A stretch of DNA of 55,696 nt from an uncultured Bacillota bacterium (GTDB lineage: Bacteria; Bacillota; Clostridia; Christensenellales; QAND01). A program made the position numbers and the translations under genes. Location of the stretch: NCBI GenBank assembly GCA_905208455.1, contig CAJLPK010000004.1:1-55696 (forward strand), written 5' to 3'. Shown here piece by piece: positions 1 to 8,103 of the stretch. Numbering within the stretch: the stretch's first letter is position 1; each line of letters begins with the position of its first letter. The notes beneath the pieces were generated by a model. It did not search any database and was not told where the DNA came from. It was given only the letters and a program-made list of their open reading frames with translations.

Positions 1-1424
1 TGCGCGGTGGTGTACACGCTGACCATGGAGGCAGACAGGCCGCCCATCATGAACAGACCCAGCACGGATGCACAGGAGATGAACTTCTGAATGCTGCCGC
101 CTTCCAAAATGGAGAGCGCGGCTTCGGTACCCATCTTGTAGCCGGTGTTGACGAAAATGAAGCTTTCCGTGTAGGTAACGCCGCCCAACAGGATGAAGTA
201 CAGGATCGGGGCTAGGATAGAACCGTTTTCCGCCAAGGGAAGAACCAGCATGGTAAACAACGGTTTCAGGGTAGACCAGTCGATGGTGTCGCCGATGCCG
301 GCAAACGGTCCCATCAAGCCGACCTTGATGCCGGTGATGGCCTCAATCGGGATCGGAGCGCCGAGCGCGCGCTGCTCTTCCATGGCGATGACGATGCCGT
401 GTACCACAGAGCCCCAGATGCCTTCTGTGTTAAAGAACATCAGGTGGCGGGTCAGCGCTGCGGAAAATTCCTCTTGGTCATTGCCATAAAGCTTTTTCAA
501 AATCGGAATAAACGCTGCGCAGAAGGACAAGGACTGCAGGCGCGCAAAGGAGTTGGACATTTCTGCCATCAGGTTCCAGCGCAGTACCAGCTTGTTGATG
601 TCTTTTTTGGACAGCAGCTTCTTGCCTTCTTTATCAGCTTCCACAGCAGCCTGAGAGCCGGTATCTTCCACAGCCTCCTGCTTGTCGGAAGCCTGAAGGA
701 TCAGGTAGTACATGAAAGCGATAAACAGGCCGGCCAGTGCCAGCGGGATGCCGCTGGTGCCGGAATACTGAGCGAAGAAGAAGCCGCCCAGGAAGAAGGG
801 CAGGAACTGCGGACGGCCGATGACGTTGATGGTCATGGCAAAGCCGAGAGCCGGCAGCAATTTGCCCGTAGCATTCAGCGCATTGGTGATCCATTCCGGT
901 AGCTGGGTGATGAAGTTGCCGACCGCTTCTGCGCCGAAGTAGATGGCAATGATCATCGGAATCGCAAACAGGAAGAATTTAACAATGATGGTCCACCAGG
1001 TAGCCATAAACATGATGCCCTTGGTGTTGCAGGTCTTGGCATACTGATCAGCCTTCTGTACAGGATATACCATGATCAGACGGCGGATGGTATGCAGCTG
1101 AGCGCACAACAGGCTCAGCGGTACGGCGATGGTAACAGCGCTTTCCACCGGCAGGCCACTGACCATCGTGATGGTGCAGCCGCCAATGGTGGCCGCCGTC
1201 TCATCCCAAACGGCAGTACCGCCGGCAGCCGTAAAGGCCAGGAACATCGGCTGGATCGTAGCGCCGATTTTCATAGCGGTAGAAACATCGCCCAGCACGA
1301 AGCCACAGATCATTGCTGTGAAAAGCGGGCCGGTGAATACGAACAGTACGCTGTATCCCATGTACCAAACAGCGAACCAGTAGTACAAGCCCAAAAGGAT
1401 TGCTTGCAGCAAAGATAGTTCCAT
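1..1424 (-). CDS. PTS mannose-family EIIC-EIID fusion permease, copy 1 (3' end cut by window)
   Basis: Membrane sugar permease of the mannose/fructose/sorbose PTS family. The frame starts MELSLLQAIL at 1424, preceded by TTTTGGGAGG on the minus strand, and stays open to base 1, giving about 474 codons of an expected 550-560. The N-terminal half is EIIC-like (GDVSTAMKIGATIQPMFLAF, then QLHTIRR). The C-terminal half is EIID-like (SNSFARLQSLSF, RHLMFFNTEG, GLMGPFAGIGDT). EIIC and EIID are normally separate proteins. Two close paralogues follow at 2435-4102 and 4511-6166. No EIIA or EIIB is in the window, so the phosphorylating partners must lie elsewhere. The sugar cannot be told from sequence. 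The gene is divergent from the HxlR regulator at 1926. Confidence 0.9.
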   Translation of the reverse strand, partial: MELSLLQAILLGLYYWFAVWYMGYSVLFVFTGPLFTAMICGFVLGDVSTAMKIGATIQPMFLAFTAAGGTAVWDETAATIGGCTITMVSGLPVESAVTIAVPLSLLCAQLHTIRRLIMVYPVQKADQYAKTCNTKGIMFMATWWTIIVKFFLFAIPMIIAIYFGAEAVGNFITQLPEWITNALNATGKLLPALGFAMTINVIGRPQFLPFFLGGFFFAQYSGTSGIPLALAGLFIAFMYYLILQASDKQEAVEDTGSQAAVEADKEGKKLLSKKDINKLVLRWNLMAEMSNSFARLQSLSFCAAFIPILKKLYGNDQEEFSAALTRHLMFFNTEGIWGSVVHGIVIAMEEQRALGAPIPIEAITGIKVGLMGPFAGIGDTIDWSTLKPLFTMLVLPLAENGSILAPILYFILLGGVTYTESFIFVNTGYKMGTEAALSILEGGSIQKFISCASVLGLFMMGGLSASMVSVYTTA

Positions 1425-1925
1425 AGGAAACCTCCCAAAAAATAATTAAGTAGTAAGACTATTCAATGCTTTCCTGCATAAGATTCGCTTTTTTCTTCCC
1501 CCCCTATCCTGATAGATTGATGCAAGGAAAACAAAACCAAAACAATAGAAAATATAGAAAGAAAAAATTTTTACAAACATCATACTTTTTTGACCAACAC
1601 AATCATACATGCTGGATAAAACGATGTAAATTACGCACTTTATTGTGGTGAAATTACTCAAAAATAATAAAAAAACATTGAGTAAGGATAGGGATAAAAT
1701 AGCATGAAACCTGTAAATTAATGCCTATCAAACAAATTGGTGCTTCCTATAAAAGGGTATATTTTTATGCGCTATTTATAAATGATAAAATTCATAGCGA
1801 AATATGAGATAATACTATGTTTTTTGAAAAAAATAAGGTATAATAACACAATCATAGACGAAACTAACTCATAAGATTGTATATAACCTTTTTGTTGGTA
1901 GTCTGATTATGCTGAGGAGGTGACG
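1425..1925. promoter_or_regulatory. AT-rich divergent intergenic region between PTS copy 1 and hxlR-type gene
   Basis: About 500 bases without a convincing gene. On the plus strand a TATAAT at 1839-1844 lies about 80 bases before the regulator start and is a plausible -10 element, but no good -35 is present. The pairs of 7-base arms found upstream of PTS copies 2 and 3 are absent here. The short ORFs in both directions lack ribosome sites. Confidence 0.4.
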
Positions 1926-2324
1926 ATGATGGCGTCTGTTACAAAGGAAGTTGCTGCGGTTGGAGCGAATGAAAAACGGTTGTTTGAATTGGAACGCGAA
2001 TTGACAATGGCGATCATATCAGGAAAGTATAAAGCAACCATTCTTTGGAACCTAGGCTGGAAAGGCCCAATGCGATATGGAGAAATTCAAAGAATTTTCG
2101 TAAATATTAGTAACCGTATGCTAACAAAACAGCTTCGTGAGCTTGAAAGGGACGGTGTGGTTCAACGTGATGTTTATCCGGATTCTCCGCCGAAGGTTGA
2201 ATATTCGTTAACGAATATGGGAGAGACCCTGTTGCCGGTTTTGCAGGCAATTTATCAGTGGGGTGCCGATCACATCGACTTCTATCGAAAGCGTGCTGAA
2301 GAGGAGCTAGACTCTGAAGAATAA
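1926..2324 (+). CDS. HxlR-family winged-helix transcriptional regulator
   Basis: Small DNA-binding regulator of 132 residues. The HxlR signature is clear: ISGKYKATILWNL near residues 31-43, then MRYGEIQRI, NRMLTKQLRELERDGVV and PPKVEYSLT with a C-terminal helix. ATG at 1926 sits 5 bases after AGGAGG (1915-1920). ATG 1929 at 8 bases is equally possible, and GTG 1920 overlaps the ribosome site and is unlikely. The protein has no cysteine, so the thiol-based redox sensing known for some HxlR proteins cannot apply. It is divergent from PTS copy 1 and followed by its own terminator, which suggests it controls one or more of the PTS genes; this is inference from position only. Confidence 0.88.
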   Translation: MMASVTKEVAAVGANEKRLFELERELTMAIISGKYKATILWNLGWKGPMRYGEIQRIFVNISNRMLTKQLRELERDGVVQRDVYPDSPPKVEYSLTNMGETLLPVLQAIYQWGADHIDFYRKRAEEELDSEE

Positions 2325-2325
2325 C

Positions 2326-2352
2326 AAAAGAGCGTGTTTCACGCTCTTTTTT
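2326..2352 (+). terminator. Rho-independent terminator of the HxlR-type gene
   Basis: Stem AAAAGAGCGTG / CACGCTCTTTT with a TTT loop and a T run, starting two bases after the stop codon. Confidence 0.9.
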
Positions 2353-2389
2353 GTATCAGGAATAAAATAGTATATATAAGATCCCTTGC

Positions 2390-2418
2390 AAAAAGCCCTC
2401 CTTAAAGGAGGGCTTTTT
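2390..2418 (-). terminator. Terminator of PTS copy 2 (bidirectional shape)
   Basis: Stem AAAAGCCCTCC / GGAGGGCTTTT, T-rich on both strands, placed 17 bases beyond the stop of the minus-strand PTS gene. Confidence 0.88.
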
Positions 2419-2434
2419 AGAAGGACTTTTGGGC

Positions 2435-4102
2435 TTATGCTGCTGCGGTGAGATCCATGATCGGTTTGATCAGGAAACCGCCGTCGCCGATGATGCCGAC
2501 TGCACCCAGCACCAGGCCGATGCCCAGGATCCAGAAAGTAGCTTTCATCATGCTGTGGCCGCTGCGCAGGTATTTATAGACCAGCAATACGGTAGCCAGC
2601 GTCAACAGGCCGGGCGCAACCGCATCGAGGATATCGCCTTGGATCGCCATCACGGAGCCTTCGCCGGTCGGGATCTGAGCGGTGGTGTATACGTTGACCA
2701 TGGAGGCAGACAGGCCGCCCATCATGAACATACCCAGCACAGACGCGCAGGAGATGAACTTGTTGATAGCGCCGCCTTCCAATACGGAGAGCGCTGCCTG
2801 CGTACCCATGCGATAGCCGGTCTTTACAAAGAACATGTTTTCGGCAAAGGTAATACCGCCCAGCAAAATGCCGTAAATGATAGGCGCCAGGAAGGAACCG
2901 CCCTCTGCCAGGGGCAGCACCAGCGCGATGAGCAGCGGGCGCAGCGTAGACCAGTCGATGGTGTCGCCAATGCCGGCGAACGGGCCCATCAGGCCAGCCT
3001 TGATGCCGGTGATGGCTTCCGTCGGGATTGGGGCGCCCAGGGCGCGCTGCTCCTCCATCGCCAGCACAATGCCGTGGATGATAGAGCCCCAGATGCCTTC
3101 GGTGTTAAAGAACATCAGATGGCGGGTCAGTGCAGCGGAGAACTCTTCCTGGTCATGGCCATACAGCTTTTTCAAAACCGGGATAAACGCGGCACAGAAC
3201 GCCAAGGACTGTAAGCGGGCAAAGGAGTTGGAGCATTCACAGTAGAAATTCCAACGAATGACAAGGTTGGTCACATCTTTATTGGTAAGCAGCTTTTTGC
3301 CTTCTTCATCTGCCTCCACAGCCGCCTGTGTGCCTTCGTCCATCGCTTCCTCTTTATCCTTGTCGGCAACTTCAAGGATGAGGTAGTATAGGAACGCGAC
3401 AAACAATCCGGCTAACGCCAGCGGGATACCGCTGAGACTGGAATATTTCGCCAGGAAGAAGCCGCCTAAGAAGAAAGGCAGGAACTGCGGGCGGCCGATG
3501 ACATTGATGGTCATAGCAAAGCCCAGTGCCGGCAGCAATTTACCCGTGATGCCCAGCGCGTTGGTGATCCAGGAGGGGAGGCTGTTCATCAGGGTACCCA
3601 TTGCCTCTGCGCCGAAATGCAGGGCAAAGAACATGGGGATCGCGTAGATAAAGATTTTGATGATCTGCGGCCACCAGAACGCCATGAAGGTGATGCCGCG
3701 GATGTTGCAGGTCTCAGCATACTTATCCGCTTTTTGTACCGGGTACACCATGACGATGCGGCGGATGGTATGCAGCTGTGCGCACAGCAGGCTGACAGGA
3801 ACGGCGATGGTAACGGCTTGGGAAAGCTCGATGCCGCTGAGGATCGTGACCGTACAGCCAACGATGGTAGCGGCGGCTTCATCCCAAACCACAGTGCCGC
3901 CTGCGCCTGTAAAGGCCAGGAACATGGGCTGGATCGAGGCGCCGATCTTCATAGCCGTGGGCACGTCGCCCAGGACAAGGCCGCAAACCAAAGCTACGAA
4001 CAACGGCTTGGCATAGACCTGTGTCAAGCTGTAAATGGCGCCAAATGTACAAACCCAATAATAGAGCGCTAGGATGACTGATTGTAGAATAGATAGTTCC
4101 AT
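2435..4102 (-). CDS. PTS mannose-family EIIC-EIID fusion permease, copy 2
   Basis: Complete 555-residue member of the three-gene PTS family in this window. EIIC region spans roughly residues 1-250 (LGDVPTAMKIGASIQPMFLA, AQLHTIRRIVMVYP, FAMTINVIGRPQFLPFFLGG). EIID region follows after an acidic linker near 255-285 and contains SFARLQSLAFCAAFIPVLKK, RHLMFFNTEGIWGS, GLMGPFAGIGDTIDWSTL and the C-terminal GGAINKFISCASVLGMFMMG. The start ATG at 4102 follows GGGGG about 7 bases upstream. It is preceded by a promoter and a 38-base element shared with copy 3 (see 4161-4198) and followed by a terminator at 2390. It is transcribed alone. Substrate unknown; EIIA/EIIB partners are not in the window. Confidence 0.93.
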   Translation of the reverse strand: MELSILQSVILALYYWVCTFGAIYSLTQVYAKPLFVALVCGLVLGDVPTAMKIGASIQPMFLAFTGAGGTVVWDEAAATIVGCTVTILSGIELSQAVTIAVPVSLLCAQLHTIRRIVMVYPVQKADKYAETCNIRGITFMAFWWPQIIKIFIYAIPMFFALHFGAEAMGTLMNSLPSWITNALGITGKLLPALGFAMTINVIGRPQFLPFFLGGFFLAKYSSLSGIPLALAGLFVAFLYYLILEVADKDKEEAMDEGTQAAVEADEEGKKLLTNKDVTNLVIRWNFYCECSNSFARLQSLAFCAAFIPVLKKLYGHDQEEFSAALTRHLMFFNTEGIWGSIIHGIVLAMEEQRALGAPIPTEAITGIKAGLMGPFAGIGDTIDWSTLRPLLIALVLPLAEGGSFLAPIIYGILLGGITFAENMFFVKTGYRMGTQAALSVLEGGAINKFISCASVLGMFMMGGLSASMVNVYTTAQIPTGEGSVMAIQGDILDAVAPGLLTLATVLLVYKYLRSGHSMMKATFWILGIGLVLGAVGIIGDGGFLIKPIMDLTAAA

Positions 4103-4160
4103 GAGTAACCCCCTACTGGTATAGCAAAATCGTCGTCATTGCTAACTCGTCCGTATGGTT

Positions 4161-4198
4161 TCTGCTCTGTGCGCTATCCTCCTTTCGTCTGGAGCAGA
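4161..4198 (-). promoter_or_regulatory. Leader hairpin or operator of PTS copy 2 (arms TCTGCTC / GAGCAGA)
   Basis: Two perfectly complementary 7-base arms, 4161-4167 and 4192-4198, enclose exactly 24 bases that contain AAAGGAGG on the minus strand. The same arrangement with changed but still paired bases lies before PTS copy 3. The predicted transcription start falls at about 4198, so on the transcript the element would be the extreme 5' end. No start codon follows the internal AGGAGG at usable distance here, so it is not the ribosome site of the PTS gene. It could be an RNA leader stem or a DNA operator whose half-sites are 31 bases apart. Confidence 0.6.
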
Positions 4199-4204
4199 GA
4201 CAGG

Positions 4205-4232
4205 ATTAGAATAAAGGAACCATTGTTGACAA
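4205..4232 (-). promoter_or_regulatory. Sigma-A promoter of PTS copy 2
   Basis: Minus-strand TTGTCA (4227-4232), 16-base spacer, TCTAAT (4205-4210). Each box matches consensus at five of six positions. Start of transcription expected near 4198. Confidence 0.65.
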
Positions 4233-4460
4233 ATGGCCCTTGAAATCGCGGGCTACATTACTATATGTTTTGAAGATACAAAGAATGAATAAAGGAACTC
4301 TAGTGTTACTTATTTAGGCTCAGAATAGCATACTTTTTGATACTTGACAATAGTACAAATTTTTGTTGTAAAGCCAGCCCAAAATTGTTTCATTTTGCCG
4401 AAAACAGGGCAATTTCATTTGTAAACCAATAAATACAAAAAAGTATACATATGGCGAGTA
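4233..4460. other. Gene-free spacer between PTS copies 2 and 3
   Basis: AT-rich stretch between the copy 2 promoter and the copy 3 terminator. Apart from these sites I see nothing recognisable in it. Confidence 0.5.
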
Positions 4461-4493
4461 AAAAAGGCCCTGCCGTATGGCAGAGCCTTTTGG
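4461..4493 (-). terminator. Terminator of PTS copy 3
   Basis: Imperfect stem AAAAGGCCCTGCC / GGCAGAGCCTTTT with loop GTAT, one internal mismatch, T run on the minus strand. It lies about 18 bases beyond the stop codon. Confidence 0.8.
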
Positions 4494-4510
4494 ATCTATT
4501 GAAAATCGAT

Positions 4511-6166
4511 TTAAGCAGCCGAGTCCGCCAACGGCTGGAGTAAAAACCCTCCATCGCCCAAAATACCAACGGCCCCTAGGACAAGGCCGATGCCCAGCAG
4601 CCAAAACGTAGCTTTCATCATGCTGTGGCCGCTGCGCAGGTACTTATAGACCAGCAGTACCGTGGCCAGCGTCATCAGCCCGGGCGCTACGGCGTCCAAA
4701 ATGTCGCTCTGAACGCTCATCGGCGTGCCGGAAGTGGGGATCTGCACCGTCGTGTATACATTGACCATGGAGGCGGACAAGCCCCCCATCATAAACATGC
4801 CCAGTACAGACGCGCAGGAGATAAATTTGTTGATAGCGCCGCCTTCCAGGATGGTAACGGCGGCCTCTGTGCCCATGCGGTAGCCGATATGAACGAAGAA
4901 ATAGTTTTCTGCAATCGTGATGCCGGCCAAAAGCACGGCATAGATGATGGGCGCCAGGAACGACCCGCTTTCCGCCAGCGGCAGCACAAGCATGATCAGC
5001 AGGGGCTTCATGGTGGACCAGTTGATGGTATCGCCGATGCCGGCAAACGGGCCCATCAAGCCGGCCTTGATGCCGTTGATGGCCTCGGTGGGAACCGGCG
5101 CCCCCAGCGCGCGCTGCTCTTCCATCGCCATGACGATGCCGTGTACCACAGAGCCCCAGACCCCCTCGGTATTGAAAAAGGTCAGGTGGCGGGTCAGCGC
5201 TGCGGACAGCTCTTCCGGATCGTGGCCATACAGCTTTTTGAGAATGGGAATGAAGGCCGCGCAAAAGGACAGGGACTGCAGGCGGGCAAAGGAATTTGGA
5301 ACCTCCGCTAAAATCTGCCAGCGGAAAACCAGGTTGTTGACGTCGCGCTTGGTCAAAAGATGCTTGCCCTCTTCGTCGGCCTCAAGGGCTTTTTGGCTGC
5401 CTGCATCCTCAGCAGCGACCTCCGGCGAGGTGGCCTGCAGGATCAGGTAATAAAGGAACGCGACAAACAGGCCGGACAGCGCCAGCGGGATGCCGCCGAT
5501 GCCGGAATACTGGGCCAGGAAAAAGCCGCCCAGGAAAAAGGGCAGAAACTGCGGGCGGCCGATGACGTTGATGGTCATGGCAAAGCCGAGCGCAGGCAGG
5601 ATTTTGCCGGTAATGGCAAGCGCATTGGTCGTCCACTGCGGCAAGTTGTTGATGATGCGCCCTACGGCCTCTGCGCCAAAATACAGCGCCAAAAACATGG
5701 GGATGCCAAAGACAAAAAATTCCATGATGGTCGGCCACCATAGGCACATGAACGTGATCCCCTTGGTATTGCATTCGGTGGCGTACTGATCGGCCTTTTG
5801 TACCGGATAAATATTGAAGATGCGGCGCAGGGTGTGCAGCTGCGCGCACAAAAGGCTGATGGGCACCGCGATGGTCAGCGCCTGCGACATATCCAGGCCG
5901 CCCAGGATGGTGATGGTGCAGCCGCACATACCAGCGGCACATTCATCCCAAACGATGGTACCGCCTGCCGCGGTAAAGGCCAGAAACATGGGCTGGATCA
6001 TAGCGCCGATCATAATGGCGGTGGGAACATCGCCCAAGACGATGCCGCAAAACAGTGAAGTCATCAATGGGCCGCGGAGAATATGGATCAGGCTATATAC
6101 GATACGTGTTGCCGCAAACCAATAATAGGCAGCAAGAATGGCGGCTTGAAAAATAGATAGTTCCAT
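4511..6166 (-). CDS. PTS mannose-family EIIC-EIID fusion permease, copy 3
   Basis: Third paralogue, 551 residues from the ATG at 6166 (MELSIFQAAIL), which follows AAGGGGG. Same order as copy 2: EIIC (LGDVPTAIMIGAMIQPMFLA, SLLCAQLHTLRR), acidic linker, EIID (SFARLQSLSFCAAFIPILKK, RHLTFFNTEGVWGS, GLMGPFAGIGDTINWST), then a hydrophobic C terminus. An in-frame TTG at 6229 lies 4 bases after AAGGAGGG and would add 21 residues. Copies 1 and 2 have no such extension (copy 2 has a stop in that frame), so 6166 is preferred. It is transcribed alone between a leader element and a terminator. Substrate unknown. Confidence 0.92.
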   Translation of the reverse strand: MELSIFQAAILAAYYWFAATRIVYSLIHILRGPLMTSLFCGIVLGDVPTAIMIGAMIQPMFLAFTAAGGTIVWDECAAGMCGCTITILGGLDMSQALTIAVPISLLCAQLHTLRRIFNIYPVQKADQYATECNTKGITFMCLWWPTIMEFFVFGIPMFLALYFGAEAVGRIINNLPQWTTNALAITGKILPALGFAMTINVIGRPQFLPFFLGGFFLAQYSGIGGIPLALSGLFVAFLYYLILQATSPEVAAEDAGSQKALEADEEGKHLLTKRDVNNLVFRWQILAEVPNSFARLQSLSFCAAFIPILKKLYGHDPEELSAALTRHLTFFNTEGVWGSVVHGIVMAMEEQRALGAPVPTEAINGIKAGLMGPFAGIGDTINWSTMKPLLIMLVLPLAESGSFLAPIIYAVLLAGITIAENYFFVHIGYRMGTEAAVTILEGGAINKFISCASVLGMFMMGGLSASMVNVYTTVQIPTSGTPMSVQSDILDAVAPGLMTLATVLLVYKYLRSGHSMMKATFWLLGIGLVLGAVGILGDGGFLLQPLADSAA

Positions 6167-6215
6167 GAGTACCCCCTTGAAATATGTGCAATGTGCAGAT
6201 TGGACCAGATGTGAT

Positions 6216-6253
6216 TCTGTTCTTCCCAATATCCCTCCTTTGGCCGGAACAGA
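6216..6253 (-). promoter_or_regulatory. Leader hairpin or operator of PTS copy 3 (arms TCTGTTC / GAACAGA)
   Basis: Counterpart of the element at 4161-4198. Arms 6216-6222 and 6247-6253 enclose 24 bases with AAAGGAGG in the middle. Relative to copy 2 one base pair has changed on both arms (C-G to T-A), so pairing is kept. Here the internal AAGGAGG is followed by an in-frame TTG (6229), so a longer permease could be made. Confidence 0.6.
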
Positions 6254-6520
6254 GACAGCAAGCTACACTGAAAAAACTGTTTTTAACGAACAGCTTTGAT
6301 CATCATGGAAAATAAAAAACGATACGAAAAAAAGTAAAAGATATTGTTAAGAAAATAAAGAAACGAAAGACTGTAAAATGATTGAATTTTTGTGTAGCAT
6401 AGCATATTTCATAGGGCATGACAAGGCGATTTGGCATCATCGGAGGGAAAAGCTCAGAAGCAGAAAAAAGCGCACAGAGACAAAAAAAAACGGACAGAGT
6501 ACAGGCGTGGAAGGGAGAGG

Positions 6521-6607
6521 TTGTCCACAGTTTTTCAAAAACCCTGTGGATACTGTGGAAAGATTCATGAAAAATAGGGAGCTTAGCGGCCAAATGGCTG
6601 TGGAAAA
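6521..6607. promoter_or_regulatory. Cluster of four DnaA-box-like sites
   Basis: TTGTCCACA (6521-6529) and, in the other orientation, TGTGGATAC (6545-6553), TGTGGAAAG (6554-6562) and TGTGGAAAA (6599-6607, reverse TTTTCCACA). Two match TTWTNCACA or a known variant, the others differ by one or two bases. No dnaA or dnaN is nearby, so a DnaA-binding or titration site is more likely than the origin. Confidence 0.35.
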
Positions 6608-6649
6608 CTCAAAAGAAAGGGCGAAATAAGGAAAATAACGCGAAAATAT

Positions 6650-6679
6650 AAAAAAGCGCTGTGCAGGCAGCGCTTTTTT
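6650..6679. terminator. Terminator-like hairpin in the gene-poor region
   Basis: Stem AAAAAAGCGCTG / CAGCGCTTTTTT with loop TGCAGG, able to work on either strand. No gene with a convincing start precedes it on either side, so the transcript it ends is unknown. Confidence 0.7.
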
Positions 6680-7036
6680 ATATTATGTATATAGATCAGC
6701 CTTAGCGGGACATACAATGGTGGCAAGGTTCGGGGGGTAATGATCGAAGCGATTGCCAAAAGGTGTAAGGGAATCTTGTATGACTAAGGAACTCATCTAC
6801 GTCCCAAATAATAAAAAAAAATTGATCTTATGTCTAGTACGAACTTTTTATTCTTTAAGGGAAAATAGTTTCATAAAATAACATAATTGTGCTTAAATTC
6901 CTGGGTGAGAGTGTGAAAAAAGCTAGGATTATAGGCAAAAATCGTATGACCAAAGCGATGAAAATATACAGAACAACCAAACCGAAGCGCAAGGGTATCT
7001 TATATTTCGATAGTGGTGGATGGGAGAAAAATACTC

Positions 7037-7067
7037 AAAAAAAGCAGACCCCTGCGGGTCTGCTTTG
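7037..7067 (-). terminator. Terminator of the SleB-like gene
   Basis: Stem AAAGCAGACCC / GGGTCTGCTTT with loop CTGC, followed by seven T on the minus strand, just beyond the stop codon. Confidence 0.9.
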
Positions 7068-7071
7068 CCTT

Positions 7072-7713
7072 TTATCCGGCACATTGCTTATAATGCCCAA
7101 ACCAATGGCGCCCGATCTTAAAGGGATCTGCCATATAATCGGATTTGCCGCGGCTAAAATATGTGACATTGTCGCAGCATAAAACGCCTTCCCCGTCTAG
7201 GACCCGCTTAGCGATTGTATAAAAGCGGCTGTCCACGGGCCGTGTCTTGTAGTCCGGATCTTCCGTAGGCGTAAACTGGGAGGCCTGATAAATGACCCCC
7301 TGGATGGTATCCGGCCATGCGCTGTGCTGAACACGGTTCAGGATTACCTCAGCTACGGCCATTTGGCCTTGCTCGCTTTCACTGCCGGCTTCCCAGAATA
7401 TGATACGGGCCAGCTCTTCCACATCTTTGTCAGTATAGGAGATCCCCTTGCGCGTTGTATGCTGGGCAGATGCCTTGGCTGCCTTTGGCTGCTCCTTGGG
7501 CGTCTCCTTTTTCTTTTCCTGTGTGGCGGCCGGTTTCTCCGTTGGCTTTGGCGTAGCGGTGGGTGTCGGCTCCAGGGTAGGCTCCGGCGTGGGGGCCGGG
7601 GTCTGTGTTGCCGCAGCCGCAGCGGGTGCGGCAGGCTCTTCTTGGTTCTTTGCCATGGAAACAGCATGAGAACAAAGCTGCGTTACGATCAACAAGGTTG
7701 CCAACCACTTCAT
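7072..7713 (-). CDS. SleB-family cell wall (spore cortex) hydrolase
   Basis: Exported peptidoglycan hydrolase of 213 residues. The start ATG at 7713 follows GGGGTGG and begins a signal sequence (MKWLATLLIVTQLCSHAVSMA). Residues 25-85 are a low-complexity linker of Ala, Pro, Thr, Glu and Lys. Residues 92-213 form a Hydrolase_2 (SleB-like) domain: ARIIFWEAGSESEQGQMAVA with the likely catalytic Glu108, then VILNRV, and SRFYTIAKRVLDGEG near the end. There is no N-terminal PG-binding domain as in true SleB, so it may be a vegetative or a sporulation lytic transglycosylase. Monocistronic. Confidence 0.85.
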   Translation of the reverse strand: MKWLATLLIVTQLCSHAVSMAKNQEEPAAPAAAAATQTPAPTPEPTLEPTPTATPKPTEKPAATQEKKKETPKEQPKAAKASAQHTTRKGISYTDKDVEELARIIFWEAGSESEQGQMAVAEVILNRVQHSAWPDTIQGVIYQASQFTPTEDPDYKTRPVDSRFYTIAKRVLDGEGVLCCDNVTYFSRGKSDYMADPFKIGRHWFGHYKQCAG

Positions 7714-8054
7714 AAAACCACCCCATGCGCGTATGCACAGCTTGCTTTCAAAGTTGTTTGGCAGTTTCGTATTTGCATGATACTTCCTTTCTTTTACGTG
7801 CGGGCCAAGGCGCCTTGAGCACCGCACGGCTTACACGATTCTCAGTATGCCCAAGGAACCCCTCTTTTAACACAATATTCATAAATTTGAAATCTTTGAC
7901 GAAATAAAAAGAGGATTGTACGCATAAAACCACGGAAAATAGAGGAAGCGGATCAACAAAATGACGGCAGGATCTGCCTTTTTTCTTTGCGTGAAAGGAG
8001 AAAACAAAAAGATGAAACGGGTAAAAACCATGAAATATGTCTGACATATAAAAA
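7714..8054. other. Intergenic region between SleB-like gene and P-type ATPase
   Basis: About 340 bases. ORFs crossing it are extensions of the neighbouring genes without ribosome sites. No clear promoter for the SleB-like gene could be fixed. Confidence 0.4.
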
Positions 8055-8087
8055 GAAAAGCGCTGGCAGATTTTACCAGCGCTTTTG
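8055..8087 (-). terminator. Terminator of the P-type ATPase gene
   Basis: Stem AAAAGCGCTGG / CCAGCGCTTTT with a 9-base loop, located about 16 bases past the stop. Confidence 0.85.
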
Positions 8088-8103
8088 ACAGAAAGCTGTG
8101 TTT

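Larger units (their letters stand above)
6254..7036. other. Gene-poor AT-rich region of about 780 bases
   Basis: No ORF here has both a ribosome site and a recognisable product. It holds a cluster of DnaA-box-like nonamers (6521-6607) and a terminator-like hairpin (6650-6679). Two tiny overlapping frames near 6742-6880 (MIEAIAKRCKG and MTKELIYVPNN) have a GGGGGG ahead of the first, but are too short to judge. Confidence 0.5.

Noticed and set aside
193..6125. Long open frames on the plus strand through the three PTS genes
   Set aside because: They are antisense to well-conserved permease sequences, have low-complexity Arg/Gln/His composition, lack ribosome sites and do not match any family.
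6521..6607. Replication origin
   Set aside because: dnaA, dnaN and other origin neighbours are absent and the boxes are imperfect, so I keep it only as a DnaA-box-like cluster.
6303..6629. Overlapping ORFs of 96 (minus) and 83 (plus) codons
   Set aside because: No ribosome site before either start, biased composition, and they cover the DnaA-box-like cluster. No recognisable product.
6742..6880. Two tiny overlapping frames (MIEAIAKRCKG and MTKELIYVPNN)
   Set aside because: The first is preceded by GGGGGG, but both are too short to judge, and neither matched a transposase or toxin that I know.
6889..7182. 97-codon ORF on the plus strand
   Set aside because: It has no ribosome site and runs through the terminator and the 3' end of the SleB-like gene.
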